Assembly: GCF_016125955.1 (NCBI RefSeq)
Contig: NZ_JADEVE010000184.1
Coordinates: forward strand, 1 to 64,000
Length of the DNA stretch: 64,000 nucleotides
Direction: 5' to 3'
Origin: Acetomicrobium sp. S15 = DSM 107314
GTDB lineage: Bacteria > Synergistota > Synergistia > Synergistales > Thermosynergistaceae
Each line of letters starts with the position of its first letter. Position 1 is the stretch's first letter. A program made the translations under genes and the position numbers. Of the stretch, positions 42,640-51,490 are shown piece by piece. Under the pieces are notes generated by a model, which worked only from the letters and a program-made list of their open reading frames with translations, had not been told where the DNA came from and ran no database searches.

Positions 42640-44262
42640 ATGAAGATAGAGCTGAACGAAGGTTTCCGCCGGGCCTTAGAGTTGATGGAAAAAACCGACA
42701 AGGGCGTCTTTGTAACGGGGCGGGCAGGCACCGGCAAATCTACGCTGTTGAGCTATTTTCGTGCTACGACCGCAAAGCGGATAGCAGTGTTGGCCCCTAC
42801 CGGCGTGGCTGCCTTAAACGTCTGCGGGCAAACCATCCACTCCTTCTTCGGCTTTAAGCCGAACGTCACGATGGAGCGCATAAAGAAAATCCCTTCCTCA
42901 AGCGATAGGGGCGATGTGTATCGGAACATCGACACTATCGTCATAGACGAGATCTCCATGGTGAGAGCCGACCTGCTCGATTGCGTGGATAAGTTCTTGA
43001 GGTTGAACGGCCCTCTAAAAGGCAAACCTTTCGGGGGAATCCAGATGATCTTCATAGGCGACCTTTACCAGCTTCCACCGGTGGTCACCGGGAGCGAAAG
43101 GGCAGCCTTCGGTTCGCTCTACGAAAGCCCTTATTTCTATAGCGCTCATGTCTTCAAGTCCATCGATATGGCCTTCGTGGAGTTGGATAAGATCTACCGT
43201 CAGCACGATCAGCGGTTCATAGATCTGCTCAACGCCATCCGGAACAAGTCCGTCTCCGAAGAGGAGATAGAACTCCTCAACAGCAGGGTTATGCCCGAAT
43301 TTGAGCCTCCGCCGGACGAATTTTACATCTATTTGACCACTACCAACAGGCAGGCCGAAGAGATCAACAGGCGACAGCTGTCAAAGTTGAAAGGCCCTAT
43401 GTACAGCTTTACGGGTTTTATCGAAGGAGAGTTCGGCGACGATTACCTGCCTACGGCAATCGAACTCCAGCTCAAAGGGGGAGCTCAGGTCATGATGCTC
43501 AACAATGACCCTCAGGGCAGATGGGTAAACGGCAGCGTAGGTAGGATCACCGATATAATCCGATATCCCGATGAGGAGGCGGTCGTTGTCGTAGAGCTCG
43601 CCGATGGCGAGGAAGTGGAAGTGACGCCCAATACATGGGAAATCTTCCGCTTTTTCTCGGAAGACGACAAGTTGAAATCGGAGGTCATCGGAAAGTTCAC
43701 TCAATATCCCTTGATGCTGGCTTGGGCGGTGACCATCCACAAGAGTCAGGGGAAATCCTTCGACAAAGTCATTATAGATATAGGAAGGGGTGCCTTCGCT
43801 CATGGCCAAGTCTACGTTGCGCTGAGCCGATGCACATCCTTTGAAGGCCTCGTCCTCAAAAAACCTATCCTCAAGAGGCATATTTGGATGGACTGGCAAG
43901 TTGTGAAGTTCCTGACCAGGTATCAGTACAAGAAGGCTGAGGAAGACCTCCCCATCGATGAGAAGGTCAAGCTCATCGAGGAGGCCATCCTGAAAAAGGC
44001 GGCTTTAGAGATAGTCTATCTCAAGCCCAATGACGAGAAGACCAAGAGAGTCGTATGGCCTAAGGAAGTAGGCGAAATGGAGTATCGGGGCAAGAGATAC
44101 TTGGGGATGCGGGCTTTTTGTGCGCAGCGAAACGAGGAGAGGACCTTCAGGGTTGACCGAATACTGGAGATTAAGGGTATACATGGACAGAGCGAGGAAA
44201 GTCACTCGGCCGAATTCGAAAGGGCTGAGTTAAGCGCGTTTCAGGAGAGTGACGTTGTATAA
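42640..44262 (+). CDS. Pif1-family DNA helicase with C-terminal WYL domain
   Basis: This 540-residue SF1B helicase has the Walker A motif GRAGTGKST (residues 27-35), APTGVAALNVCGQTIHSFF (motif Ia), VIDEISMV (motif II), GDLYQLPPV (motif III), then AWAVTIHKSQGKSFD and YVALSRCTSFEGL (motifs V and VI). The last 110 residues form a WYL-like domain: LEIVYLKPNDEKTKRVVWP, YLGMRAFC and RTFRVDRILEI. Bacterial Pif1 proteins with WYL tails unwind G-quadruplex and forked DNA. Start at ATG 42640 behind GAAGGTGAG; a longer frame from 42535 lacks a site. Confidence 0.9.
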   Translation: MKIELNEGFRRALELMEKTDKGVFVTGRAGTGKSTLLSYFRATTAKRIAVLAPTGVAALNVCGQTIHSFFGFKPNVTMERIKKIPSSSDRGDVYRNIDTIVIDEISMVRADLLDCVDKFLRLNGPLKGKPFGGIQMIFIGDLYQLPPVVTGSERAAFGSLYESPYFYSAHVFKSIDMAFVELDKIYRQHDQRFIDLLNAIRNKSVSEEEIELLNSRVMPEFEPPPDEFYIYLTTTNRQAEEINRRQLSKLKGPMYSFTGFIEGEFGDDYLPTAIELQLKGGAQVMMLNNDPQGRWVNGSVGRITDIIRYPDEEAVVVVELADGEEVEVTPNTWEIFRFFSEDDKLKSEVIGKFTQYPLMLAWAVTIHKSQGKSFDKVIIDIGRGAFAHGQVYVALSRCTSFEGLVLKKPILKRHIWMDWQVVKFLTRYQYKKAEEDLPIDEKVKLIEEAILKKAALEIVYLKPNDEKTKRVVWPKEVGEMEYRGKRYLGMRAFCAQRNEERTFRVDRILEIKGIHGQSEESHSAEFERAELSAFQESDVV

Positions 44263-44296
44263 TTAAAGTAAATACTATGAAGGAGGTGCGAGCCCG

Positions 44297-44506
44297 ATGA
44301 AGATCAGCGCGAGAAACGTGCTAAAGGGCAAGGTCAAAAAGGTGATCCATGGAGCGGTGAATTCCGAGGTGACCTTGGAGCTCCCAGGTGGGCTTGAGAT
44401 CGTCTCCATCATTACGAAGACGTCGGCGGAAAACCTCGGTCTGACCGAGGGGAAGGAAGTCTATGCCGTAATAAAGGCTTCCAATGTGATGATCGCTACT
44501 GATTGA
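44297..44506 (+). CDS. Mop-type molybdenum/tungsten-binding protein (TOBE domain)
   Basis: This 69-residue single-domain TOBE/Mop protein has SARNVLKGKVKKVIHGAVNSEVTLEL and TKTSAENLGLTEGKEVYAVIKASNVMIA, the classical molbindin pattern. Molbindins oligomerise and store molybdate or tungstate. AAGGAGGTG precedes the ATG. A TATAAT at 44258-44263, overlapping the end of the helicase gene, may be its -10 box. Confidence 0.92.
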   Translation: MKISARNVLKGKVKKVIHGAVNSEVTLELPGGLEIVSIITKTSAENLGLTEGKEVYAVIKASNVMIATD

Positions 44507-44528
44507 CGGAGCGCGAGGGCGAAGATCC

Positions 44529-44927
44529 TTGCTTCAAACGATAAACGTAAGGACGCAAAAGCGGACTGAGCTGGTGGATATTACGGCAGAGGTGGCAGAG
44601 GCCGTAGAAAGGACGGACGTGCAAAGCGGCCTCTGCCACCTCTTTCTGCCTCACACTACAGCTGCCCTCGTGATAAACGAAAACGCGGACCCCAGCGTAG
44701 CGATCGATATCACCGAGTCCCTCGACAGACTTATACCATGGGATTTCGATTATCGGCACCAGGAGGGGAACGCCGCGGCTCACATAAAGTCAAGCCTGTT
44801 GGGAAACTCCTTGACCGTCTTCGTGGAAGACGGCAAGTTGCTACTGGGCAAATGGCAGGGGGTGTTTTTGTGCGAGTTCGACGGCGGAAGGGCGAGGAAG
44901 GTGGTGGTAAAAGTCGTCGAAGGCTAA
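44529..44927 (+). CDS. YjbQ-family protein (UPF0047)
   Basis: This 132-residue protein carries the UPF0047 signature: CHLFLPHTTAALVINENADPSVAIDI, then the WDFDYRHQEGNAAAHIKSSLLG segment with its histidine pair, and LGKWQGVFLCEFDGGRARKVVVKV. The histidines line a metal site; some homologues have weak thiamine phosphate synthase activity. TTG start, 22 bases after the Mop gene. The cardiolipin synthase gene follows by about 20 bases, so the three may be one operon. Confidence 0.9.
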   Translation: MLQTINVRTQKRTELVDITAEVAEAVERTDVQSGLCHLFLPHTTAALVINENADPSVAIDITESLDRLIPWDFDYRHQEGNAAAHIKSSLLGNSLTVFVEDGKLLLGKWQGVFLCEFDGGRARKVVVKVVEG

Positions 44928-44949
44928 CCTTGCGCGGCTGAAAGAGGCA

Positions 44950-46524
44950 TTGATAACCCTAAAGGAGCGGACGTTCGAGGAATCTTCCGTCATTTTGCCC
45001 CTTTTGGCAGTGGTGCTCTTTGTCGTTTATATTGTGAGCGCTTACTGTGGGTTACGGCTCGGGGAATCGGAGCAGGCCGGTTTTTTTGCCTTCTTCAGTG
45101 CTATCAGTCCATATGCCGGCCTCTTCCTAACGCTGTATGCCGTCTTTGCAGCCGTCGTAATCTTTTTTGAAAACAAGAATCCCGACAGGACAATAGCTTG
45201 GATGCTCATTCTTCTGTTTCTGCCCATTGTCGGCTTTGTTTTGTATTTTCTGTTCGGTCCGAACTTAGACAAAAGGGCTGCATTCAGAGGGTTGAAGCAT
45301 AAAAAGAGCGCGATCATGGAGCGCTGGGCGGAGGATGAGCTAAAGGCCTTAGAGTCAATGGCAGCCTCCGTGTTCCCCTGGAAGACCGTCATTTCACTTT
45401 TGAAGACATCAATGGCACCGCTCATCTTTAGAAATACCTTGGAGGTCTTGACCAATGGTGATGCCACGTTTATGGCCATAAAAAGCTCACTCTCCAAGGC
45501 TGAACGCTTCATTCATATGGAATATTTTTCCATATCAAACGATGGAATAGGCAACGAAATAAGGGAAATCCTCGAAAGGAAAGCTAAAGAGGGATTGAGG
45601 GTTAGGGTCATATATGACAGCGTCGGCAGCTGGAATATAGGGAAGGATTACATAGAATCGCTAAAGGGTGCCGGGGTAGAGGTGTATCCCTTCGCTCCCA
45701 TTTCTTTGCCGATGCTCCGCCGTAAGCTGAACCACAGGAACCATCGCAAGATCATCGTCGTGGACGGCAAGGTGGGCTTTATGGGCGGGCTCAATATAGG
45801 CGACAAATATCTGAGCCGAGATCGTCGCTTCGGTTTTTGGCGCGATACGCATTTGAAGGTAGAAGGAGAAGCCGTTCACAAACTGCAGGATGTCTTTTTG
45901 AGCGATTGGCGATTCTGCAGCGGCCAAGATCTCGACGAACCCGATCTATTCCCGCAAGTGGAGGGGCCCAGTTTGTGGATCCCCGTTCAGATTGTGAATA
46001 GCGGTCCGGACCTGGAGCTGAGCCCTGTTATGATAGGCTATTTTTCCTTGATCGCTTCGGCAACTGAGCGCATATGGATCACGACACCCTACCTGGTTCC
46101 CGGCGAGAGCATAAAGACCGCCCTCAAAGCAGCTTCCCTAAGCGGCCTCGATGTGCGTATAATTGTGCCCGGTTTGGCCGATCATATTTTTGTGTTTTGG
46201 GCTTCCCAAGCCAATATCGACGATCTTTTGACTGCTGGCGTGCGCATATTCAGTTACAATAATGGCTTTATTCACTCAAAAGTTGTCATCGTCGACGGGA
46301 AGGCTGCGTCGGTGGGCACGACCAATCTGGACTTGAGGAGTTTCGAGATAAACTTTGAAATTCAAGCCTTTATATACAGCAAGGAGGTTGCCTCTCGGCT
46401 GGAGCAGGATTTCATGGATGACCTGACTCAGTGCAGCGAATTTACGCTGGAGGAGCGAGCGCGAAAGCCTTTCGCCCAGAAGGCGAAAGAAGCGATTGGG
46501 AGACTTTGGACAGCTCAAGTGTGA
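44950..46524 (+). CDS. cls: Cardiolipin synthase (phospholipase D family)
   Basis: This 524-residue membrane enzyme makes cardiolipin from two phosphatidylglycerols. Two N-terminal membrane segments (about residues 13-35 and 52-72) with a third at about 80-100 (MLILLFLPIVGFVLYFLFGP) precede two HKD motifs: NHRNHRKIIVVDGKVGFMGGLNIGD and FIHSKVVIVDGKAASVGTTNLD. Both catalytic sets are intact. The TTG start follows AAAGAGG. Length is near the usual 480-510 residues. Confidence 0.93.
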   Translation: MITLKERTFEESSVILPLLAVVLFVVYIVSAYCGLRLGESEQAGFFAFFSAISPYAGLFLTLYAVFAAVVIFFENKNPDRTIAWMLILLFLPIVGFVLYFLFGPNLDKRAAFRGLKHKKSAIMERWAEDELKALESMAASVFPWKTVISLLKTSMAPLIFRNTLEVLTNGDATFMAIKSSLSKAERFIHMEYFSISNDGIGNEIREILERKAKEGLRVRVIYDSVGSWNIGKDYIESLKGAGVEVYPFAPISLPMLRRKLNHRNHRKIIVVDGKVGFMGGLNIGDKYLSRDRRFGFWRDTHLKVEGEAVHKLQDVFLSDWRFCSGQDLDEPDLFPQVEGPSLWIPVQIVNSGPDLELSPVMIGYFSLIASATERIWITTPYLVPGESIKTALKAASLSGLDVRIIVPGLADHIFVFWASQANIDDLLTAGVRIFSYNNGFIHSKVVIVDGKAASVGTTNLDLRSFEINFEIQAFIYSKEVASRLEQDFMDDLTQCSEFTLEERARKPFAQKAKEAIGRLWTAQV

Positions 46525-46541
46525 GGGAATCTTCTGCTGGC

Positions 46542-46569
46542 TTGTAGGATCTTTAACTATTGTTATAAT
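46542..46569 (+). promoter_or_regulatory. Promoter of the mbh hydrogenase operon
   Basis: TTGTAG (46542-46547) and TATAAT (46564-46569) are 16 bp apart, 57 bases upstream of the first mbh start codon. It is the only good promoter before the 14-gene operon. Confidence 0.65.
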
Positions 46570-46625
46570 GGTTTCGGGCATATTAGGTGTAAAGGATATT
46601 GCATACGTTTGGGGAGGTGGTTTGC

Positions 46626-47111
46626 TTGGTAATCTTCATCCTTTCCGCCGTCACTTACCTTTTGCTCGTCTGGAGCGGCGGAGGGATACCGTTGTCTGAG
46701 GTCGTAATAGCATTAGCTCTTGCGACGATAATGGCCGTCGCCGCAAAGAGTTGGAGTCCCTATGTCGTGCGCTTAGGGGCGCTGCGACCAGATAGATGGG
46801 TTCGCTTTGTCGTCTATCTGTTTGGTCCGTTCCTTGTGGCCATGGCCAAGGCCAACATCGATGTCGCGTTGAGGGTCATCACAGGCAAGATCAGGCCCGG
46901 TATAGTAAAGGTCGATATCGGGCTCACGAACGATATTTCCACGACCTTGCTCGCCAACTCCATCACGCTCACCCCCGGCACTCTCACCGTTGACGTAGAC
47001 GAGGAGGAGCGAGCGCTTTATATCCATTGGATCAACGTGACGAACAAGACCCCCGCTGGGCCGGAATTGTATGGCCCTTTTGAGGAATGGGCAAGGAGGA
47101 TTGCGGAATGA
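46626..47111 (+). CDS. mbhA: Mbh hydrogenase subunit A (MrpE-like)
   Basis: This 161-residue protein is related to Na+/H+ antiporter subunit MrpE, with membrane helices at about residues 1-40 and the MrpE core VRFVVYLFGPFLVAMAKANIDVALRVI and SITLTPGTLTVDVDEEERALYIHWINV. It belongs to the sodium-translocating part of the complex. TTG 46626 is chosen because GGGGAGGTG lies eight bases upstream; an earlier TTG at 46599 has no site. First gene of the operon. Confidence 0.9.
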   Translation: MVIFILSAVTYLLLVWSGGGIPLSEVVIALALATIMAVAAKSWSPYVVRLGALRPDRWVRFVVYLFGPFLVAMAKANIDVALRVITGKIRPGIVKVDIGLTNDISTTLLANSITLTPGTLTVDVDEEERALYIHWINVTNKTPAGPELYGPFEEWARRIAE

Positions 47112-47365
47112 CATCATTGCTCCTCTTTGGCAGCGCTGTGTTGGGTATAGCGGCGATTTTGATGGTAGGCCGCGCGATAGCCGGCCCCACAAATCCGGAT
47201 AGAGTAGTGGCGCTCGATGCCCTTAACACCTTAGTTGTAGCCCTGATGATCCTTTTGTCGGCTGTCTACGATTCGGTGGTTATGGTGGATGTGGCCATAG
47301 TCTATGCGGCTCTGTCTTTTGTGGGGACAATCTTTATCGCGCGCTATTTGGAGGGGGGTCTTTAG
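47108..47365 (+). CDS. mbhB: Mbh hydrogenase subunit B (MrpF-like)
   Basis: This 85-residue, three-helix protein is MrpF-like: GRAIAGPTNPDRVVALDALNTLVVALMILL, AIVYAALSFVGTIFIARY. ATG overlaps the mbhA stop codon (ATGA), the rule throughout this operon. Confidence 0.92.
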   Translation: MTSLLLFGSAVLGIAAILMVGRAIAGPTNPDRVVALDALNTLVVALMILLSAVYDSVVMVDVAIVYAALSFVGTIFIARYLEGGL

Positions 47366-47367
47366 GA

Positions 47368-47751
47368 ATGTACGCGATCGCGTTCCTCTTATTGGCCATC
47401 TGCCTCTTTATAGGGCTTGCATTTAATTGTCTTGCTACAGTGGCGTTGTATCGTTTTCCTGACGTATACACTCGCCTCCACGGAACGACCAAATGCACAA
47501 CCTTTGGCTCCATATTCACGTCGGCAGCTGTGGTGGTATATGCCCTCTACAAGTACGGAAGCACGGGAGACGGGCGATTCTTGGCGCTCTTCATCCACGT
47601 GGTGATTGCGGTTTTGGCAATTTTGATCACAAACGCCACTGGTGGTCATGCCATAGCCAGGGCAGCCCATAGGAGCGGAGTCAAACCTGCCATGGCCGTG
47701 GTGGATCGCCTGGCCGAGAGAGAAAGAAAGGGCGGTGTCGCTAATGGCTGA
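47368..47751 (+). CDS. mbhC: Mbh hydrogenase subunit C (MrpG-like)
   Basis: This 127-residue protein is MrpG-like, with three membrane helices and the conserved ALYRFPDVYTRLHGTTKCTTFGSIF followed by VVIAVLAILITNATGGHAIARAAHRSG. The tail is somewhat longer than usual. It overlaps the start of mbhD. Confidence 0.92.
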   Translation: MYAIAFLLLAICLFIGLAFNCLATVALYRFPDVYTRLHGTTKCTTFGSIFTSAAVVVYALYKYGSTGDGRFLALFIHVVIAVLAILITNATGGHAIARAAHRSGVKPAMAVVDRLAERERKGGVANG

Positions 47752-47986
47752 CGTATTGCATGCAGCTGTGCTGATCCTCATAGTGGTGTCGGCCTTTTTT
47801 GCGGCGTGGTTCAGAGATCTATTGGCGGCCGTGGTCTCGCTTGCGATTATGAGCCTCGTGATTTCATTGGAATTCTATATCCTGCAGGCTCCCGACGTGG
47901 CTATAGCCGAGGCTGGAATAGGAGCCGGCCTCTCCACGGCTATATACATGATCGCCCTGCGGGCGTGCAAGCGCACCAGGAGGTGA
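47744..47986 (+). CDS. mbhD: Mbh hydrogenase subunit D (MrpA C-terminal part, DUF4040)
   Basis: This 80-residue, three-helix protein corresponds to the first segment of the MrpA C-terminal region: AAWFRDLLAAVVSLAIMSLVISLEFYILQAPDVAIAEAGIGAGLSTAIYMIAL. Mbh complexes carry this as a separate gene instead of a fused MrpA. ATG lies inside the last codons of mbhC. Confidence 0.92.
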   Translation: MADVLHAAVLILIVVSAFFAAWFRDLLAAVVSLAIMSLVISLEFYILQAPDVAIAEAGIGAGLSTAIYMIALRACKRTRR

Positions 47987-47991
47987 AGCGC

Positions 47992-48270
47992 ATGAGAGGA
48001 TGGCGAATCTTTTATCTATTGGGGCTCATGGTGATGTGCGGACTCTTCTTCGGAGCGCTTCAGGATATCCACCCCTTCGGTGAGCCCTTGGAACCCGCTA
48101 TGGACGACTATTTCCTGGAACGCGCTCAAGAAGAAAGGGCGGCCAACAACGTGGTCACCTCTATAGTCTTCGACTACAGGGGCTTCGACACATTGGGAGA
48201 GGCTGCGGTGCTGTTTACGGCCGTTACATCCGTGGTAGCGCTTTTTAGAAAGGGAGGTCATGAGCGATGA
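47992..48270 (+). CDS. mbhE: Mbh hydrogenase subunit E (MrpA C-terminal part)
   Basis: This 92-residue protein has two membrane helices and the MbhE signature ERAQEERAANNVVTSIVFDYRGFDTLGEAAVLFTAVTSVVALFR, equivalent to the extreme C-terminus of MrpA. AGGAGGTGA precedes ATG 47992. The stop overlaps the next start. Confidence 0.92.
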   Translation: MRGWRIFYLLGLMVMCGLFFGALQDIHPFGEPLEPAMDDYFLERAQEERAANNVVTSIVFDYRGFDTLGEAAVLFTAVTSVVALFRKGGHER

Positions 48271-48755
48271 ATCCCCTTTCCGTAATAGTTAGGACGGTTT
48301 GCAATGTCTTCGCCTGGTTCATGGTTATCTTCGGCGCCTACGTCATAGTTCACGGGCACCTCTCTCCGGGAGGAGGTTTTCAGGGCGGAGCCGTTGTTGC
48401 CACTTTTATAGCCTTCTTGTTGGTCGCCCACGGAGGGAAGAGGCTTCTCGGTTGGGTCAAAGAGGGGCTATTCAGCGCCGCGGAGAGTACTGGACTCTTG
48501 GTATTCTTGGGGGCAGGACTTTTCGGCATATCGACCACCTTCTTTTACAACTTCTTAGCGAAAAAAGGAGGCCTCTTCGGCTCGATGGTTCCTCTCGGCA
48601 GTAACCCTGGAGTGCTGAACAGCTCAGGAACCATAGCGCTGATGAATTTGGCTGTCGGGTTGGAGGTAATTGCGGGGTTGTCGCTCATAATCGTTTACAT
48701 GTTCAAGGGAATCCGCATGGAGCTCGGGGGAGAGGAGGAGAGTCATGACAGGTAA
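48267..48755 (+). CDS. mbhF: Mbh hydrogenase subunit F (MrpB-like)
   Basis: This 162-residue, four-helix protein of the MnhB/MrpB family has FGAYVIVHGHLSPGGGFQGGAVVATFIAFLLVAHGG and TIALMNLAVGLEVIAGLSLI. ATGA overlap with mbhE and an 11-base overlap with mbhG. Confidence 0.93.
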   Translation: MNPLSVIVRTVCNVFAWFMVIFGAYVIVHGHLSPGGGFQGGAVVATFIAFLLVAHGGKRLLGWVKEGLFSAAESTGLLVFLGAGLFGISTTFFYNFLAKKGGLFGSMVPLGSNPGVLNSSGTIALMNLAVGLEVIAGLSLIIVYMFKGIRMELGGEEESHDR

Positions 48756-49092
48756 CTTTCCTTTCGTCGTGGTCGGATTGGTCTTCGCTATAGGTATGGC
48801 TTTGATCCTCTTCGACAAAAATCTCATCAAAATAGCGATAGGCGTATCCATGGTCGAGGCAGCCACAAACCTGTTCCTCATAGTCTTGGGCTACAGAACG
48901 GGCGGATCCATCCCGGTCTACACCTTGGCTGGCGAAGTTAAAAGGATGGTGTTGCCTACGCCGCAGGCGCTGACGCTTACATCTATCGTCATAGGCGTAG
49001 CGACGACAGCGCTGATGCTTTCCCTCATCATGTTGCTCTATCGCCATTACGGCACTCTTGACGTCCGCGAGATAAGGAGGCTGCGAGGATGA
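48745..49092 (+). CDS. mbhG: Mbh hydrogenase subunit G (MrpC/NuoK-like)
   Basis: This 115-residue, three-helix protein is MrpC-like: FDKNLIKIAIGVSMVEAATNLFLIVLGYRTGG, LPTPQALTLTSIVIGVATTALMLSLIML. It includes the membrane Glu in MVEAATN that corresponds to a NuoK proton-path residue. GAGGAGAG precedes the ATG. Confidence 0.93.
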   Translation: MTGNFPFVVVGLVFAIGMALILFDKNLIKIAIGVSMVEAATNLFLIVLGYRTGGSIPVYTLAGEVKRMVLPTPQALTLTSIVIGVATTALMLSLIMLLYRHYGTLDVREIRRLRG

Positions 49093-50648
49093 ACTGGCAA
49101 ATCCATCTACCTGCGTTGCTCATAGCCGTACCGCTCTTGGGGGCCTTTGCGGCGCCCGCTTTCGCCAATCGTCGCCTGCGGGACGTCTGGTTTACGGTTA
49201 TGATCGCCGCTACGACTGTCATAGCTTTTCTGCTTTGGCGGCGAGTGGGGACAGAAGGGATTGTAGTCTACGTAATGGGGGGCGAAAACTGGCGCCTCAC
49301 GCTCCCATCCGGTATGAAACTTCCCATCCGCATCATAATGGAAGTGGACGCCTTCAGCGCCTTTATGGCTCTCTCTGGTTCCATCGTTTCCTTCGCGGGA
49401 GCCATTTTCTCACTAAGGTTCTTGGACCGCACGACCGGCGGAGAGAAGTTCGTTGCCCTCTATTTCCTCCTTACAGCCGGAATGCTCGGTATGGAGACCA
49501 CGGGCGACCTCTTTAACTTCTTCGTCTTTCTGGAGATCGCTTCTGTAGCCTCTTATGGCCTTATCGCCTTTTGGCGCAATACTCCCGAGGCCATCGAAGC
49601 CAGCTTTAAGTACATGCTGCTGTCTACTATAGCGGCTCTCATGGTTTTGATAGGGGTGGGCATCCTCTACGGGCGGTATGGGGCGCTCAATATGGCCGCC
49701 ATCGCGAAATCCATGCGGTTGGGATTGCCCGAAAAGGTGGCGCTTGCGCTCTTTGTGGCTGCTTTAGCCATGAAGTGCGGCGCCGTGCCGCTACACATGT
49801 GGGTTCCCGACGCTTATTCCCAGGCGCCGGCAGGCATATCGTGCTTCTTGGTCTCCGTGAGCCAGGCCTCCCTTTACGGCCTGTTCCGTATCTCCTTCTC
49901 CGTTTACGGTCGAGCCCTCGATACTCCTGCCGTGGCGTGGATCATAATAGTCTTCGGGATCCTCTCCATGTTCATCGCAGTCGTAATGGCCGTCATACAG
50001 AAGGAAGTAAAGCGCCTCATGGCTTATCACGCCGTTTCTCAGACGGGCTACATGTTGTTGGGCGTCGGAGTGGGGCTGTTGGCCTTGACGCACCCTCAGG
50101 CCATGAGCGAATACGGCTTCACGGCGATGCAGGGCGGCATCTTCCACATAATCAACCATGCCATGTATAAGGGCTTGCTCTTCCTCACCGCCGGATCTAT
50201 TTTCTACGCGTCTGGGACGCTCGATCTGAACCGGTTGGGAGGGTTGGCCAGGAATATGCCGTATACCACGGTCATGTTCGTCGTTTCGGCTGCGGCTATC
50301 GCCGGGCTTCCTCCGGTCAACGGGTTCGTGTCGAAGCTTTTGGTGTACGAGTCTTCCTTTGCCGTGCACCCCATCCTTACGGTTATGGCGCTGGTCACCT
50401 CGATCCTCACTCTCGCTTCCTTCGTGAAGGTCTTTCAGTCGGCTTTCTTGGGCCCGGCGAGGGCACGCTTTTCTGAGGTGAGGGAGGTTCCGAGGAGCAT
50501 GCTCGTGGGCATGACGGTTTTGTTGGTGGCCATACTCTGGCTGAGTTTTATGCCTACGTGGTCTTTGTCGAAACTGGTTGGCCCAGCAGCGCAGGCTTTG
50601 GTCGATCAGGCGGGCTACATTGAGGCCATCATGAGGAGTGGATTGTGA
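49089..50648 (+). CDS. mbhH: Mbh hydrogenase subunit H (MrpD/NuoN-like antiporter)
   Basis: This 519-residue protein has about 14 membrane helices and belongs to the antiporter-like family of complex I. Typical segments: MEVDAFSAFMALSGSIVSFAGAIFSLRF, GDLFNFFVFLEIASVASYGLIAFW with the key Glu, AMKCGAVPLHMWVPDAYSQAPAGISCFL with the key Lys, KEVKRLMAYHAVSQTGYMLLGVG and HIINHAMYKGLLFLTAGSI. It is the main ion-translocating subunit of the hydrogenase. Confidence 0.95.
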   Translation: MNWQIHLPALLIAVPLLGAFAAPAFANRRLRDVWFTVMIAATTVIAFLLWRRVGTEGIVVYVMGGENWRLTLPSGMKLPIRIIMEVDAFSAFMALSGSIVSFAGAIFSLRFLDRTTGGEKFVALYFLLTAGMLGMETTGDLFNFFVFLEIASVASYGLIAFWRNTPEAIEASFKYMLLSTIAALMVLIGVGILYGRYGALNMAAIAKSMRLGLPEKVALALFVAALAMKCGAVPLHMWVPDAYSQAPAGISCFLVSVSQASLYGLFRISFSVYGRALDTPAVAWIIIVFGILSMFIAVVMAVIQKEVKRLMAYHAVSQTGYMLLGVGVGLLALTHPQAMSEYGFTAMQGGIFHIINHAMYKGLLFLTAGSIFYASGTLDLNRLGGLARNMPYTTVMFVVSAAAIAGLPPVNGFVSKLLVYESSFAVHPILTVMALVTSILTLASFVKVFQSAFLGPARARFSEVREVPRSMLVGMTVLLVAILWLSFMPTWSLSKLVGPAAQALVDQAGYIEAIMRSGL

Positions 50649-50989
50649 TGATGTTGGGGACTGTGCAGTCTGGCTTCGGGTATTGGAATGTATATGCCTG
50701 GATCGTCTTCTTCGCCTTGGCGGCCGTGTTGGTCTTTTACTTCAGGTCCGCCGGCAGAAGCGACTATAAAGTGGGCACGTACCAAGACGAGATATTCTAT
50801 GGCGGCAACCCCGTCCCTAAAGACGGAGACGAGATAGCGGTGCCCGCCAGCTCGGCCTACTGGGGTTTCACGGAGGCCCTTTCTCCCTTTTATAAGTTGC
50901 TTTTGAGCCTTCACACCGGGATCGCCAGCGATTACGTGGGCTATCTCGTAGTGACTACCGCCCTCATTTCTGCGCTCATCGTGCTGTAG
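50648..50989 (+). CDS. mbhI: Mbh hydrogenase subunit I
   Basis: This protein of about 113 residues has a membrane helix at each end (YWNVYAWIVFFALAAVLVFYF; VGYLVVTTALISALIVL) and a hydrophilic middle (YKVGTYQDEIFYGGNPVPKDGDE). It matches the size, position and two-helix plan of MbhI, which bridges the antiporter and hydrogenase modules. Start is ATG 50648 or 50651, behind GAGGAG, overlapping the mbhH stop. Confidence 0.82.
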   Translation: MMLGTVQSGFGYWNVYAWIVFFALAAVLVFYFRSAGRSDYKVGTYQDEIFYGGNPVPKDGDEIAVPASSAYWGFTEALSPFYKLLLSLHTGIASDYVGYLVVTTALISALIVL

Positions 50990-51001
50990 GAGGCGAAAGA
51001 G

Positions 51002-51490
51002 ATGCTGAAGATGGATTTAGCGAAGACGTTGGAAATCCTGCCCAGATCTATTTGGGTGTTCTTGTGCAACAGCGGCTCATGTAACGGTTGCGATATCGAG
51101 GTGGTGGCGACCTTGACCCCTCGCTATGACATAGAGCGGTTCGGTATGAAGCTCGTGGGCTCGCCAAGACACGCGGATGCCCTCTTGGTCACCGGGCCGG
51201 TGACCAAGTATATGACGGAGAGGTTGAAGCATATCTACGATCAGATGCCGGATCCTAAGGTGGTGATCGTCGTGGGCAACTGCGGATGTTCCGGTGATGT
51301 CTTCTACAAATCGTATAGCCTCGATGGGCCGGTGGACCAGGTGCTTCCCGTTGATGTCTATGTCCACGGTTGCCCGCCAAGGCCTGAGGCCATCATAGAG
51401 GGCGTAGCCAAGGCGGTCCTGAAGCTCGAAGCTTTGAGGGAATCGCTTGACAGCAAGGAGGCAGATGTGGCCGATGTCGCGCAGAGCTGA
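51002..51490 (+). CDS. mbhJ: Mbh hydrogenase small subunit J (NuoB-like)
   Basis: This 162-residue small subunit carries the proximal [4Fe-4S] cluster next to the NiFe site. Cysteines 27 and 30 (GSCNGCD), one of the two in GNCGCSG (94/96) and 124 (VHGCPPRPEA) match the NuoB/MbhJ cluster pattern. ATG follows GGAGG. The 3' end overlaps the start of mbhK. Confidence 0.95.
   Translation: MLKMDLAKTLEILPRSIWVFLCNSGSCNGCDIEVVATLTPRYDIERFGMKLVGSPRHADALLVTGPVTKYMTERLKHIYDQMPDPKVVIVVGNCGCSGDVFYKSYSLDGPVDQVLPVDVYVHGCPPRPEAIIEGVAKAVLKLEALRESLDSKEADVADVAQS

Noticed and set aside
47806-48270. Long form of the MbhE protein starting at 47806
   Set aside because: The first 62 codons lie out of frame inside mbhD. 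ATG 47992 has a perfect AGGAGGTGA site and gives the usual MbhE length.
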